Below are positions 1 through 9,170 of a stretch of 61,048 nucleotides of DNA, one piece after another. The DNA is taken from NCBI GenBank assembly GCA_025923995.1, contig JAICEW010000003.1:1-61048 (forward strand), read 5' to 3'. A program made the position numbers and the translations under genes. Each line of letters starts with the position of its first letter. The first letter of the stretch is position 1. The notes below the pieces were generated by a model that saw only the letters and a list, made by a program, of their open reading frames with translations, was not told where the DNA came from and did no database searches. The DNA is from Vicinamibacteria bacterium. GTDB lineage: Bacteria; Acidobacteriota; Vicinamibacteria; Fen-336.

Positions 1-236
1 GGATCACCAACGACGTGCTGCCGTCCACCACGCACCGCGTGAGCCCGCCGCGGGAGGCGGCCCTGCGCCGGCAGGCGCGTGTCTCCTTCCCGATGGCGGT
101 CTACCTGTGGGAGGACGAGGTGCTCGAGGTGCTGCCCGGCCTGGGCGCGCCGCGCTACGAGCCCATCCGCGCCATCGAGTTCCACACGCGGACGACCAGC
201 AAGTTCTACGGTGACGACTACGCCGTCCGGGGCTGA
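1..236 (+). CDS. 2OG-Fe(II) oxygenase / isopenicillin N synthase family, C-terminal fragment (5' truncated by window edge)
   Basis: Reads ..ITNDVLPSTTHRVSPP.., the conserved C-terminal stretch of isopenicillin-N-synthase-like oxygenases; stop at 236. Confidence 0.6.
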   Translation, partial: ITNDVLPSTTHRVSPPREAALRRQARVSFPMAVYLWEDEVLEVLPGLGAPRYEPIRAIEFHTRTTSKFYGDDYAVRG

Positions 237-1551
237 GGGCCCCGAGGCGGACACGAGCCGGCCGCGTCTGCGGCGCACGCTGCGCACGGGCGACGGTCTG
301 GCCGTCGTCGTCGGCATCATGATCGGCTCGGGCATCTTCCGGACGCCGGGGCTGGTGGCCGCCGAGCTGGGGCGCGCGGACCTGACCTTCGTGGCCTGGG
401 TCCTGGGCGGCGGGCTGGCCCTGCTGGGCGCGCTGGTGTTCGCGGAGCTCTCGACCCGCCATCCGGAGGCGGGCGGCAAGTACGTCTACGCGCGGGAGGC
501 CTTCGGACCACGCGCGGGCTTCGTGGTCGGCTGGACGGAGGCCCTCACGTACTGCGCGGCGATCGCGGCCCTGGCCGTCGTCGCCGGCGAGTACCTGGCG
601 CGCCTCATGGGCTGGCCGGACGCGAGCGCGCGGCTGCTGGGGGTGGTGTTCGTCACGCTCTGCGCCCTGCTCAACCTCGGCGGCGTCGCGCTCGCGCGCT
701 GGACCCAGAACCTGGCGACCTCGGCCAAGGTCCTGGCGCTGGCGGCGGTCGTGGTGGCTGCGGCGCTGGCGGGCGACGGCGCCGGCTGGCAGGCCGCGGC
801 GCGCGAGACGCCGGCCGCGCTGGGGGCGCTCGCGATCGCCTTCCAGGCCGTGATCTGGACGTACTACGGCTATCCCGACGCGTCCAAGATCGCCGAGGAG
901 GTGGTCGAGCCCGGACGCACGCTGCCGCGCGTGTACGTGGCCGCCATCGGGCTGGTGACGGCACTGTACCTGCTGCTCAACGCGGCGTTCCTCTACGTGC
1001 TGCCCTTCGAGCGGATCGCGGGCTCCACGCTGGTCGCGGCCGACGTCATGCACGCGCTGTTCGGCGCGCGGGCCGGCGCGCTCATGGCGGGCCTGGCGCT
1101 GCTCGTCGTCCTGGCGTCCGTCAACGGCAACGTCTTCGTCACGCCGCGCGTGGTCTTCGGGCTGGCCCGCGACGGGCTGGCCCCGCGCGTCCTCTCCCGC
1201 GTGGGCGCGTCGGGCACGCCCTGGACGGCGACCATCCTGGTCGGCGCCGTCGCCGCGGGCCTGGCCGCCACCGGAACCTTCGAGCGCCTGCTGTCCTTCG
1301 CGATCGTGCTCGTCCTGCTGACGGACGGCTTCATGGTGGTCGTGCTGTTCCGCCTCCGCGCGCGGGGCCCGCGCGGCCGCTTCCGCGTCCCGGGATACCC
1401 GGCGGTGCCGCTGGTCTTCCTGGGGGTCTACGCCGCGCTCTTCGCGGCCACGGCGCGCGAGCAGCCGCGGCTGGTGGCGCTCACGCTCGCGGCGCTCGCG
1501 GTCGCGTACCTGCTCGGGGCCGCGACGGCCGGCCGGGCCGTTCAGGCGTAG
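211..1551 (+). CDS. APC-family amino acid permease
   Basis: GTG start overlapping upstream gene; VVVGIMIGSGIFRTPG motif and many hydrophobic TM segments. Confidence 0.85.
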   Translation: MTTTPSGAEGPEADTSRPRLRRTLRTGDGLAVVVGIMIGSGIFRTPGLVAAELGRADLTFVAWVLGGGLALLGALVFAELSTRHPEAGGKYVYAREAFGPRAGFVVGWTEALTYCAAIAALAVVAGEYLARLMGWPDASARLLGVVFVTLCALLNLGGVALARWTQNLATSAKVLALAAVVVAAALAGDGAGWQAAARETPAALGALAIAFQAVIWTYYGYPDASKIAEEVVEPGRTLPRVYVAAIGLVTALYLLLNAAFLYVLPFERIAGSTLVAADVMHALFGARAGALMAGLALLVVLASVNGNVFVTPRVVFGLARDGLAPRVLSRVGASGTPWTATILVGAVAAGLAATGTFERLLSFAIVLVLLTDGFMVVVLFRLRARGPRGRFRVPGYPAVPLVFLGVYAALFAATAREQPRLVALTLAALAVAYLLGAATAGRAVQA

Positions 1552-2414
1552 CGGCGGGCGATCGAGAGCGCCTGCGGCCCGTAGTGGCCGCCGAACAGGA
1601 GGAAGTGGTTGAGCAGGTGGTAGAGCTGGTAGAGCGGGTTGCGCTTCCGCCAGCCCGCGGGCAGCGGCCACGCCTCATCGTAGGCGTCGAAGCAGCGCTC
1701 CGGGAACCCCCCGAACAGCGTCATCATCCCCAGCTCCATCTCGCGGTCCGCGTACGCGCAAGCGGGATCCACCAGCGCGGGCCCCCGCGTGCTGCCCAGC
1801 GCGTTGCCGGACCAGAGATCGCCGTGGATCAGGGCCGGAGGACCGTCGCCCACCACGTCCGGCAGCCGGGCGACGACGCGCTCGTAGACGCCGCGTTCGG
1901 CGGAGGACAGCCCGCGCTTCTCCGCGATCCGCGCGACCAGCGGCTCCAGGCGCCGTCGCGCGTAGAACTCCGCCCACGAGTCGAGCGGCGCGTTGGGCTG
2001 CACCGTGGTGCCGCAGTAGGTGTCCGCGTCGAACCCGAACCGCGGCGCGCTCAGGCGGTGCATCGCCGCGAGCCCCCGGCCCAGCGCCTCGCCGTCCAGC
2101 GGTCCCGGCTCCAGCAGGTCCATGACGATGAGCGCGGGCACGCCCGGCGCCGGCCCGCGCGCGACGATCACGGCGGGGATGGCGAGGCCCGAGCCCGCAC
2201 GCGCCATCGCGCGCAGGCCGTCCGCCTCGCGCAGGAAGAGGTCCGGCGGGCCCGAGTCGTTCCACTTCGCGAAGAACCGGCCGGCGGTGGTGTCGATGCG
2301 CGCGGCCGGGCTGATGCAGCCGCCGCCCACGCCCTGGGCGCCCAGGACCTCCAGCCGTGGGTCCGCCAGCGCCTCGCGCAGGGCCTCCTGGAGGGCCGCG
2401 CGCGGGCCCTGCAT
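1542..2414 (-). CDS. Fructosamine/ketosamine-3-kinase family protein
   Basis: FFAKWN, ALIHGDLWSGNALG and NPLYQLYHLLNH motifs typical of the FN3K family. Confidence 0.88.
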   Translation of the reverse strand: MQGPRAALQEALREALADPRLEVLGAQGVGGGCISPAARIDTTAGRFFAKWNDSGPPDLFLREADGLRAMARAGSGLAIPAVIVARGPAPGVPALIVMDLLEPGPLDGEALGRGLAAMHRLSAPRFGFDADTYCGTTVQPNAPLDSWAEFYARRRLEPLVARIAEKRGLSSAERGVYERVVARLPDVVGDGPPALIHGDLWSGNALGSTRGPALVDPACAYADREMELGMMTLFGGFPERCFDAYDEAWPLPAGWRKRNPLYQLYHLLNHFLLFGGHYGPQALSIARRYA

Positions 2415-2908
2415 CAGGCCGGACCCGCGCCGCGGGCGGAGGTCGCGTCGCGCTCGAGCAGCGCGTCGAGCAGCTTCCGGCAGCAGACCTGGAGGACCTG
2501 GTACATGCGCTCGAAGCCGTCCATGCCGCCGTAGTAGGGATCGTCCACGTCGGGGCTCGCGCCCGGCGCGTCGTAGCTGCGCATCAGGCGGATCTTGTGG
2601 CGGTGCTCGGGCGGGCTGAGCCGCGCGAGCTCGCGCTCGTGCCCGCGGTCCATGGCCAGGATCAGGTCAGCGCGCGCGATGTCGGAGGTGTCGATCTCGC
2701 GCGCGATGCTGGTCACCTCGACCCCGTGCGCGGCGCCGAGGCGGCGCGTCCGCGGGTCCGCGGCCTCGCCCTCGTGGTACCCGTGGAGGCCCACCGAGTC
2801 GACCTCGAACCGGTCGAGCACCCCCCTCTCGCGCGCCATGTGCACGAAGAGGGCCTCGGCCATCGGCGAGCGGCAGATGTTCCCGGAGCAGACGAAGAGG
2901 ACGCGCAT
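2414..2908 (-). CDS. Low molecular weight protein-tyrosine phosphatase
   Basis: N-terminal MRVLFVCSGNICRSPMAE (CX5R P-loop) and DDPYYGG motif. Confidence 0.93.
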   Translation of the reverse strand: MRVLFVCSGNICRSPMAEALFVHMARERGVLDRFEVDSVGLHGYHEGEAADPRTRRLGAAHGVEVTSIAREIDTSDIARADLILAMDRGHERELARLSPPEHRHKIRLMRSYDAPGASPDVDDPYYGGMDGFERMYQVLQVCCRKLLDALLERDATSARGAGPA

Positions 2909-2920
2909 GCGCGGGCGATT

Positions 2921-3421
2921 CTAGCGGATCGGGACCTCGAGCACGGTGCCCACCACCAGCGGCCGCGTGGCGTCGGTCGCGGGCCACAGCGACGTCCAGT
3001 TGCGCCCGTCTCCCGTCAGGGCCGCCGCGATGCGCCAGAGGCTGTCGCCGGGCTGGACGCGGTACGAGACGACGCGCGGCGGGGCGCCCCTCGCGGATGA
3101 CGGAACGGTCGTCGGCGGAGGCGTTGCCGGCGCGGTGGCGGGGACGGAGGCCGGCACGGTGCGCAGCGACGCGGCGCTCTCGTCCGGCGCGTGCGCCGTG
3201 CCCGTCAGGAAACGGAGCGCCACGGACGCCACGATGGCGCCCGCGAGCGCCGCGAGGGCCAGGTGCCGCCGCGGCCGCGGCTCCGGCGGAGCGGAGCGAC
3301 CCGCCGCCTGCTCGAAGGGCCACCAGGCCGCGAGGGGCGTCTCGCAGCGGAAGCACTCCTCGGGCGGCGCGTCGTAGGCCTCCGAGCAGACGGGACAGCG
3401 CACCCGTGCGTCAGTTCCCAT
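2921..3421 (-). CDS. Zinc-ribbon, single-TM, LysM-domain protein
   Basis: CPVCSEAYDAPPEECFRC zinc ribbon, hydrophobic segment, C-terminal YRVQPGDSLWRIA LysM; start overlaps Hsp70 stop. Confidence 0.7.
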   Translation of the reverse strand: MGTDARVRCPVCSEAYDAPPEECFRCETPLAAWWPFEQAAGRSAPPEPRPRRHLALAALAGAIVASVALRFLTGTAHAPDESAASLRTVPASVPATAPATPPPTTVPSSARGAPPRVVSYRVQPGDSLWRIAAALTGDGRNWTSLWPATDATRPLVVGTVLEVPIR

Positions 3422-5654
3422 GGCGGGGCATGTCCTTCGGCACCACCAGGTCGGGTGCGGCATCGACGAGCGCGTCCGAGTCCTGCCAGGAGTCCCAGGC
3501 CGCGCTGCCCTCGGCGCGCAGCGCCGTGAGGGCGGCCTGCGCCTGCCTGACGGCCGACGCGTCGTTCGCCGCGAGCGCGTCGCGCAGCGTGAGCGACGCG
3601 CGACGCAGGCCGGCGCACAGCCGGGTCGGCATGCCCAGCAGGAACGACTCGCGGAAGCCCTGGATGGCCGCGCCCGCCGCGTCGTCCGTCTCCAGCGCTT
3701 CGCGGACGCGCGCGAAGCGTCCCTCGAGCGCCTCGGGGGGCGCGCCCGTCTGGAGCATCACGCGCAGGGCGCGCAGCCCTTCGACCGCCGTGTCGCGCGT
3801 CGCCGGGGGCAGCACGTTCCAGAAGGCGGGCAGCAGCTCCTGCTCGAGGAGCGCGATCCAACCCGAGATCCGCTGGCGCACCCGCTCGGCGGTGGGCTCG
3901 CCGGCAGTGCGTGCCCACTGCTGGCGATCCTCGATCTGGTCCCGCACGTCCTCCAGCAGCCGCAGCGCCGTCTCGGCGTGCGAGTGGGACCGGGACTGAA
4001 GCGCCGCGCGCGAGGCGTCGAAGCCCGCTCGAAGGCGCGAGACGAGCCCGCCGTCGGCCTCCTGGTTGGCCTCGAGCACCGCGGCGGCCTCCAGGTTCGC
4101 GTCGAGCACCTCGCTGAACAGCATGCGGCCCTGCTTGTCCAGGCTGTCGAGCGTGATGGGTTGCGAGTGCCCGTCGACGTGGCACACCGCCTGGACGGTC
4201 TTGTTCTCGTCGAGCCAGATCTCGACGTCCACGCGCGTGCCCTGCGCGGTCGGAGGCAGGTCGCGCCCGAACAGGCGCTGCGTCTGGAGCGGCACCTTGA
4301 CCCCGCTGCGCTCCGCGAAGGAGGACAGCGTGAGCCGGTAGATGGTCTGCGCGGGATAGCGCGTGAACGCGGGCAGGCCGAAGTGGGCGAAGTCCGGCGT
4401 GGGGACCTCGGAGTTGGCCTGGATGAGCTCGGTCCGCGAGCCGTCCTCGTGCAGCACGTCGAAGCCGTACGGGCAGATGCGCGCCAGCGTGGGCTTGGTG
4501 TTCGCGAAGATGGCCGCGCCCAGGGCGACGGAGTGCATCGGGTCCACGTCGTCGTGCAGGCGGGCCTGCGGGAGCAGGGCCTGCAGAGCCGTCCGAAAGG
4601 CGGGGATCCGGCTCGACCCGCCGACGAGCAGCACCTTGCCGATGCGGTCGCGCGCGACGTCGCGGTGCTCGAGGCACCGCGTGACCGTGTCCACCGCGAT
4701 CTCCATGAGGGTGGCGGTGGCACCCTCCAGCTCCGCCCGCGAGAGGGTGACGGCCGGCCAGCGCACCGGCGCGTTCGAGTCGGGGTCGAGCAGGCGCGGT
4801 GCCTCCACCAGCGTCTCGTCCCTGGAGCTGAGCGCCTCCTTGGCCCTCCGGGCCGTGCGCCGCAGCTCGTGCTGGTTCGCTTCGTCGCGCAGCAGGTCGT
4901 CGTCGAGGCGCGCCTTGCGCAGGGCGAGGCGCGCCACGAGCAGGTCGATGTCGTCGCCGCCCAGCGTGAGGTCGCCGTCGATCGCGATCTGCTGCCACTC
5001 GCGGCCGTCGCTCACCTGCACCGTGACGTCCAGCGTGCCCCCGCCCCAGTCGACGATCAGGATCGGCTCGTGCAGGCCGAAACCCACGATGTTGCCGAAC
5101 GCGAGCGCCGCCGCGCTGGGCTCGTCCAGCACGTGGCCGACGACCTCCAGACCCGCGAGCCGCGCCGCGTCCAGCGTGGCCTCCCGGTGCGGGTCGCCGA
5201 AGTACGCGGGCACGGTGATGGTCGCGCCGGTCACCGCCCGCTTGAGGCACCGCTCCGCGTGCGCCCTGGCCTCGCGCAGGATGTGCGCCTGGATCTCGTG
5301 CGGCCAGAAGCGCTTCGGCTGCGGCCAGCCCGCGTTCACCTCGAGCTGCAGGTCGCCCGCCAGCGCCTGCACGAGGCGGCCGCCTCCGCCTCCGGCGAAG
5401 AGCCGCTCGCTTCCCTCCTCGATCGCTCCCTCGTAGGTGCGACCCATCAGGCGCTTGATCGAGCGGATGGCGGCCGGCATGCGGTCGGCCTCGTCCCCCA
5501 CCTTGGGCGGGCCCGTGCTCCCCCGCTCGAAGCCGACGACGCTCGGGATGATGACGCCGCTGCCGCGCGGCATCACGTGCGGGCCGTCGTCGTAGACCAT
5601 GGCCACGACCGTGTTGGTGGTGCCCAGGTCGATCCCGATGGTCGTCGCAGTCAT
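3411..5654 (-). CDS. Hsp70/DnaK family protein (divergent)
   Basis: MTATTIGIDLGTTNTVVAMV, ILIVDWGGGTLDVT, VLLVGGSSRIPAF. Confidence 0.92.
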   Translation of the reverse strand: MTATTIGIDLGTTNTVVAMVYDDGPHVMPRGSGVIIPSVVGFERGSTGPPKVGDEADRMPAAIRSIKRLMGRTYEGAIEEGSERLFAGGGGGRLVQALAGDLQLEVNAGWPQPKRFWPHEIQAHILREARAHAERCLKRAVTGATITVPAYFGDPHREATLDAARLAGLEVVGHVLDEPSAAALAFGNIVGFGLHEPILIVDWGGGTLDVTVQVSDGREWQQIAIDGDLTLGGDDIDLLVARLALRKARLDDDLLRDEANQHELRRTARRAKEALSSRDETLVEAPRLLDPDSNAPVRWPAVTLSRAELEGATATLMEIAVDTVTRCLEHRDVARDRIGKVLLVGGSSRIPAFRTALQALLPQARLHDDVDPMHSVALGAAIFANTKPTLARICPYGFDVLHEDGSRTELIQANSEVPTPDFAHFGLPAFTRYPAQTIYRLTLSSFAERSGVKVPLQTQRLFGRDLPPTAQGTRVDVEIWLDENKTVQAVCHVDGHSQPITLDSLDKQGRMLFSEVLDANLEAAAVLEANQEADGGLVSRLRAGFDASRAALQSRSHSHAETALRLLEDVRDQIEDRQQWARTAGEPTAERVRQRISGWIALLEQELLPAFWNVLPPATRDTAVEGLRALRVMLQTGAPPEALEGRFARVREALETDDAAGAAIQGFRESFLLGMPTRLCAGLRRASLTLRDALAANDASAVRQAQAALTALRAEGSAAWDSWQDSDALVDAAPDLVVPKDMPRHGN

Positions 5655-6079
5655 CGAGCCTCCGGTTCGTCGATCACGACCTCCGCGACGCGCAGGCGCG
5701 TTTCTCCCAGCAGGACGCCGGACCGCATCACCCCCGTCACGCGCGGACGGTCCAGGCCCGCGCGCCGCCGGGTCTTCACGACCCGATGGCGCGAGAGGTC
5801 CAGCGCCTCGCCGGCCGTGCCGTCCAGGCGGAGACCGGCCCGCTCCAGGCGCTCCTGCGCGGACCGGCGGACGAGGTCCAGCGCCCGGCGGGCGTCCTCG
5901 GGAAGCTCCGCGCCGTACTGCGAGACCGCGTCGCCGAGGAGCTCGTGGGCCTCGACCGCGGCCAGGGCCAGCTCGTGGAGCGCCTTTCGCTGCGACGCCA
6001 GGTCGCGCGTCGCGTCGCGGTGGCGCCGGGCCATGTCGCGGAACATCTCGCGGCCGCGATCGAGCGCGTCGTCGTTCAT
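5651..6079 (-). CDS. GrpE-like nucleotide exchange factor (candidate)
   Basis: Short coiled-coil N-terminus, C-terminal VTGVMRSGVLLGETRLRVAEVVI resembles the GrpE beta-domain; 4-nt overlap with the Hsp70 start. Confidence 0.6.
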   Translation of the reverse strand: MNDDALDRGREMFRDMARRHRDATRDLASQRKALHELALAAVEAHELLGDAVSQYGAELPEDARRALDLVRRSAQERLERAGLRLDGTAGEALDLSRHRVVKTRRRAGLDRPRVTGVMRSGVLLGETRLRVAEVVIDEPEAR

Positions 6080-7659
6080 TCGAGGCTCCTCAGGAAGAGC
6101 CGACACTCGTCGGGCGTCGGAGGGGCGAGCTGCGCGAACGTGACACGCACGAGGTCGACGAGGGGCCGTTCCAGGCCGGCCTCGTTCCCCAGCACCCAGA
6201 AGGGCGCCAGCGCCTCGGCGACGTCGGGCCGCTCGAGCACGAGGCGCAGCTTGCGGAACTCCTGCAGGCGTCCGCTCGCCTGCAGCGCGTGCTGCGCCTC
6301 CGCGCGCTGCGCGCCGAGCAGCCCGTACGGCGTGTCCAGCGCGAGGCTGGGCTCCGGCAGCTCGCGCAGCTGCCGGTAGACCGCGTCCGCCTGCTTCGAC
6401 GGGAGGTCGGCGGGCAGGGTGGCGGCGTCGAGGCCGCCGTGGATCGCGCGCGCCAGAGCGGTGCGGGCCTCGTCGAGCGCGGGCGGGGTGCGGCTCGCCC
6501 CCAGCGCGGACAGCGCGTTCATCGCGTGCCCACCCAACGCGTGCACGGCGGCGAGCGCCAGGCCGTCGTGGAGGAAGACCTCCCGGACAAGTCCCTGGCC
6601 GCCGGCGATCAGGCGCCACAGCGCCGTGGAGACGGCGCGCGTGTCGGGTCCGCCCCACTCCGCGGGCCAGGGCGCGGACGGCAGGCGCGTCGCCGGCGCC
6701 GCTTCCGCCGGCTCGCGGCCGTGCACGATCGCGTGCAGCTCGCCCGCTTCCTTCTCGTCGAGGGACCGGCTTCCCCACGACGGGATGCGCGCCTGCCGCC
6801 CGAGGAGGCGCAGGTCGCCCATGATCCCGCGCCGCACGTCGGTGGCGATCAGCGCGGCCGTCAGGTGCGCCGTGCCCACCACGTGTCCCGCGTCGGCGAG
6901 CGCGCGGCGGGCCAGCAGCAGCGGCTTCCAGGCCTCGGCGACCGGGGCGCCGCCGCGGCGCGGCGACGGCACGATCTTGTGCAGCGCTTCCGGAAGGAAG
7001 ACGCCCGCGAGCGCGGCACGCAGCACCAGCACGCGCACGAGCCCCGCCCCGTCCTTGATCCGGCGCGCCCGGCGCAGGGTCGCGCTCACCGTCGAGAGGG
7101 CGCGCGCGGGTCCGTCGTGCGTCACGAGCGCGGCCGCGGCGAGGGGCATGGCCTCCAGCGCTTCGGCCGAGCCGGCCCAGCGCTCCGTGTTCCGGCCCAG
7201 CCAGGAGAGGACTCCGAGCCAGCTCGCGCCCTCGCCCGTCGCGTCCAGCAGACGCGCGCGCAGCCAGTCGGCGACGGGGTCGGCGCCCCAGCGCGCCGGC
7301 AGCCGGTCGCGACCCACCGCGACCGCGATCGTCCTCTCGACCGAGGGGCGCTGCGGGTCGTCGTGCGGAACCGTGTCGAGCAGGGCCTGGGCCACGTCGA
7401 GTGCCTCGTCAAGCGCGCGGGCCTGGAGCAGCGCGACGAGCGAGACCGCGAGGGGGCCCCGAGGCCGGCGCTGCCGGACCGCGTCGTGGCGCACCTCGGG
7501 CGACGCCGTGGCCAGCGCCAGACGGCGCACCGCGGGCGGCTCGACGGCGAAGGCGGATCGATCGAGGGAGGACGTGTCCGGAACCGCGCCATGCCCGAAC
7601 GCGTCCCCAGCCGATCGGACGGACACAGGGGCCCGCGTCCTCCACCGCCCGCGCCGCAC
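6076..7659 (-). CDS. Uncharacterised Hsp70-operon protein (about 527 aa)
   Basis: Open frame coupled by 4-nt overlap to the GrpE-like gene; probable GTG start at 7659; no family recognised. Confidence 0.6.
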   Translation of the reverse strand: MRRGRWRTRAPVSVRSAGDAFGHGAVPDTSSLDRSAFAVEPPAVRRLALATASPEVRHDAVRQRRPRGPLAVSLVALLQARALDEALDVAQALLDTVPHDDPQRPSVERTIAVAVGRDRLPARWGADPVADWLRARLLDATGEGASWLGVLSWLGRNTERWAGSAEALEAMPLAAAALVTHDGPARALSTVSATLRRARRIKDGAGLVRVLVLRAALAGVFLPEALHKIVPSPRRGGAPVAEAWKPLLLARRALADAGHVVGTAHLTAALIATDVRRGIMGDLRLLGRQARIPSWGSRSLDEKEAGELHAIVHGREPAEAAPATRLPSAPWPAEWGGPDTRAVSTALWRLIAGGQGLVREVFLHDGLALAAVHALGGHAMNALSALGASRTPPALDEARTALARAIHGGLDAATLPADLPSKQADAVYRQLRELPEPSLALDTPYGLLGAQRAEAQHALQASGRLQEFRKLRLVLERPDVAEALAPFWVLGNEAGLERPLVDLVRVTFAQLAPPTPDECRLFLRSLE

Positions 7660-7682
7660 GACGGGGGGCCGTCGGAACAGGC

Positions 7683-8204
7683 CTACCGTATGCCCCTCCT
7701 CATCTCGCGCAGCGTGCGACGCACCTGCTCGAACGGCTCCACGATCGTGAACGGGGCCATCTCGGCGATCGCGCGCTCGACGTGGCCACGCGCGCCGTCC
7801 TGCGCGCCCCGGCTCACCCAGAGGGCGAAGCCGTCGCCGCCGGCCGGCGCGATCGGCTCCCAGGCGGCCTCCTTCACCGCGCCGCTCTCCAGCGCGACCA
7901 CCACGACCGGCAGGTCGGTGGCGGTGCGGCGCAGCAGCAGCGAGGTGTCGTCGACCAGGAGCACGCTCGGCCGCACCTTCGCCTGGGCGACGAGGGCCGG
8001 CATCATGACGCGCGCCAGGAGATAGGCCTCGGTCCGCGGGCCGAGCAGGAAGCGCTCCAGCGGGCTCAGCGAGACGGCCTCGGTGTAGGCGAAGTCGAGC
8101 GGGTCCCCCTCGGGACCGACCACGAAGAGGCCGCCGACCCACGAGTGCCCGTCGCCCACCTGGGCCAGGTAGCCCAGCGCGCCGTCCCGGCCTGCGTCTG
8201 CCAT
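7683..8204 (-). CDS. Uncharacterised protein, 173 aa, first gene of Hsp70 operon
   Basis: ATG start with GGGGAGG-like RBS; alpha/beta-looking sequence; no family recognised. Confidence 0.65.
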   Translation of the reverse strand: MADAGRDGALGYLAQVGDGHSWVGGLFVVGPEGDPLDFAYTEAVSLSPLERFLLGPRTEAYLLARVMMPALVAQAKVRPSVLLVDDTSLLLRRTATDLPVVVVALESGAVKEAAWEPIAPAGGDGFALWVSRGAQDGARGHVERAIAEMAPFTIVEPFEQVRRTLREMRRGIR

Positions 8205-8356
8205 GTCCTCCCCGACGAGCCTCCCGCCCGCGTGAGCAGCTTGCCAGTATCGGCGCCTCGAGGCCAGCCGGGGTCCGTTCCGAGCGGCGAATGGCCATGG
8301 TGTGTCGCCTGCGAGTGGTCATTGCCGGCGGGGACGGCTGGGCCGATCGTGGTGTC

Positions 8357-9160
8357 GTGCGGTCCCTCGTCGCGTCCGTGCTGCCTGCCGCCCTCGCGTG
8401 GGCCTCCGCGTTCGGGGCGACCGCCGGCGGAGGTTCGTCGATGCCCGGTACCTGCTGTCCCGTCCTCGAGCTGCGCCAGTACACGCTCAAGCCCGGCGGC
8501 CGCGACGTCCTCATCGCGCTGTTCGAGGACCGGTTCGTGGAGTCCCAGGAAGAGCTGGGCATGCGGATCGCGGGCACGTTCCGCGACGCGGCGCGGCCCG
8601 ACCGGTTCGTATGGCTCCGCGGGTTCACCGACATGGAGTCGCGGCGCTCCGCGCTCGAGGCCTTCTACACGGGCCCGGCCTGGAAGGAGAGCCGGGAGGC
8701 CGCGAACGCGACCATGATCGATGTGTCCGACGTCCTCCTGCTGCGGCCCGCCGGCAGCGGCGCCCTGGATCTGCCCGCGACACGCGCGGCGCGCGGCGAG
8801 GAACCGGGGCCCGCGCGCGTGATCGTGGCGACGGTCCACTCCTTCCCCGGGCCGGTCGAGAGCACCTTCCCCACCTGGTTCGAGGCGCAGGCGGTCCCGC
8901 TGCTAGCGAAGGCGGGCGCACGGGTGCTGGGCCAGTACGTGACCGAGCCGGCGGCCAATACGTTTCCGAGGCTGCCGGTGCGCGAAGGGGAGAACGTCTT
9001 CGTCTGGTTCGCGGCCTACACCGACAGGGCGGGCGCATCGGCGCCGCTCGAATCGGTTCCCGGGTGGCGCGAGCGCATCGAGCCGCGTCTGCTCGGCGTC
9101 ACGAAAGGCCCGCTCCAGCGGATCGTGCTCGAGCCGACTCCGCGCTCGCTGCTCCGATAG
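8357..9160 (+). CDS. NIPSNAP family protein, probably exported
   Basis: VLELRQYTLKPGGRDVLIALFE and repeated ferredoxin-like half; signal-like N-terminus if GTG 8357 is used (ATG 8441 is the alternative). Confidence 0.75.
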   Translation: MRSLVASVLPAALAWASAFGATAGGGSSMPGTCCPVLELRQYTLKPGGRDVLIALFEDRFVESQEELGMRIAGTFRDAARPDRFVWLRGFTDMESRRSALEAFYTGPAWKESREAANATMIDVSDVLLLRPAGSGALDLPATRAARGEEPGPARVIVATVHSFPGPVESTFPTWFEAQAVPLLAKAGARVLGQYVTEPAANTFPRLPVREGENVFVWFAAYTDRAGASAPLESVPGWRERIEPRLLGVTKGPLQRIVLEPTPRSLLR

Positions 9161-9170
9161 GGGTCCAAGC

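Noticed and set aside
4-1671. 555-aa minus ORF antisense to APC permease
   Set aside because: Shadow ORF; no recognisable motifs and the opposite strand encodes a convincing permease
3420-6143. 907-aa plus-strand ORF antisense to Hsp70
   Set aside because: Low-complexity Arg/Ala/Gly-rich translation; typical stop-free shadow frame in GC-rich DNA opposite a clear Hsp70 gene
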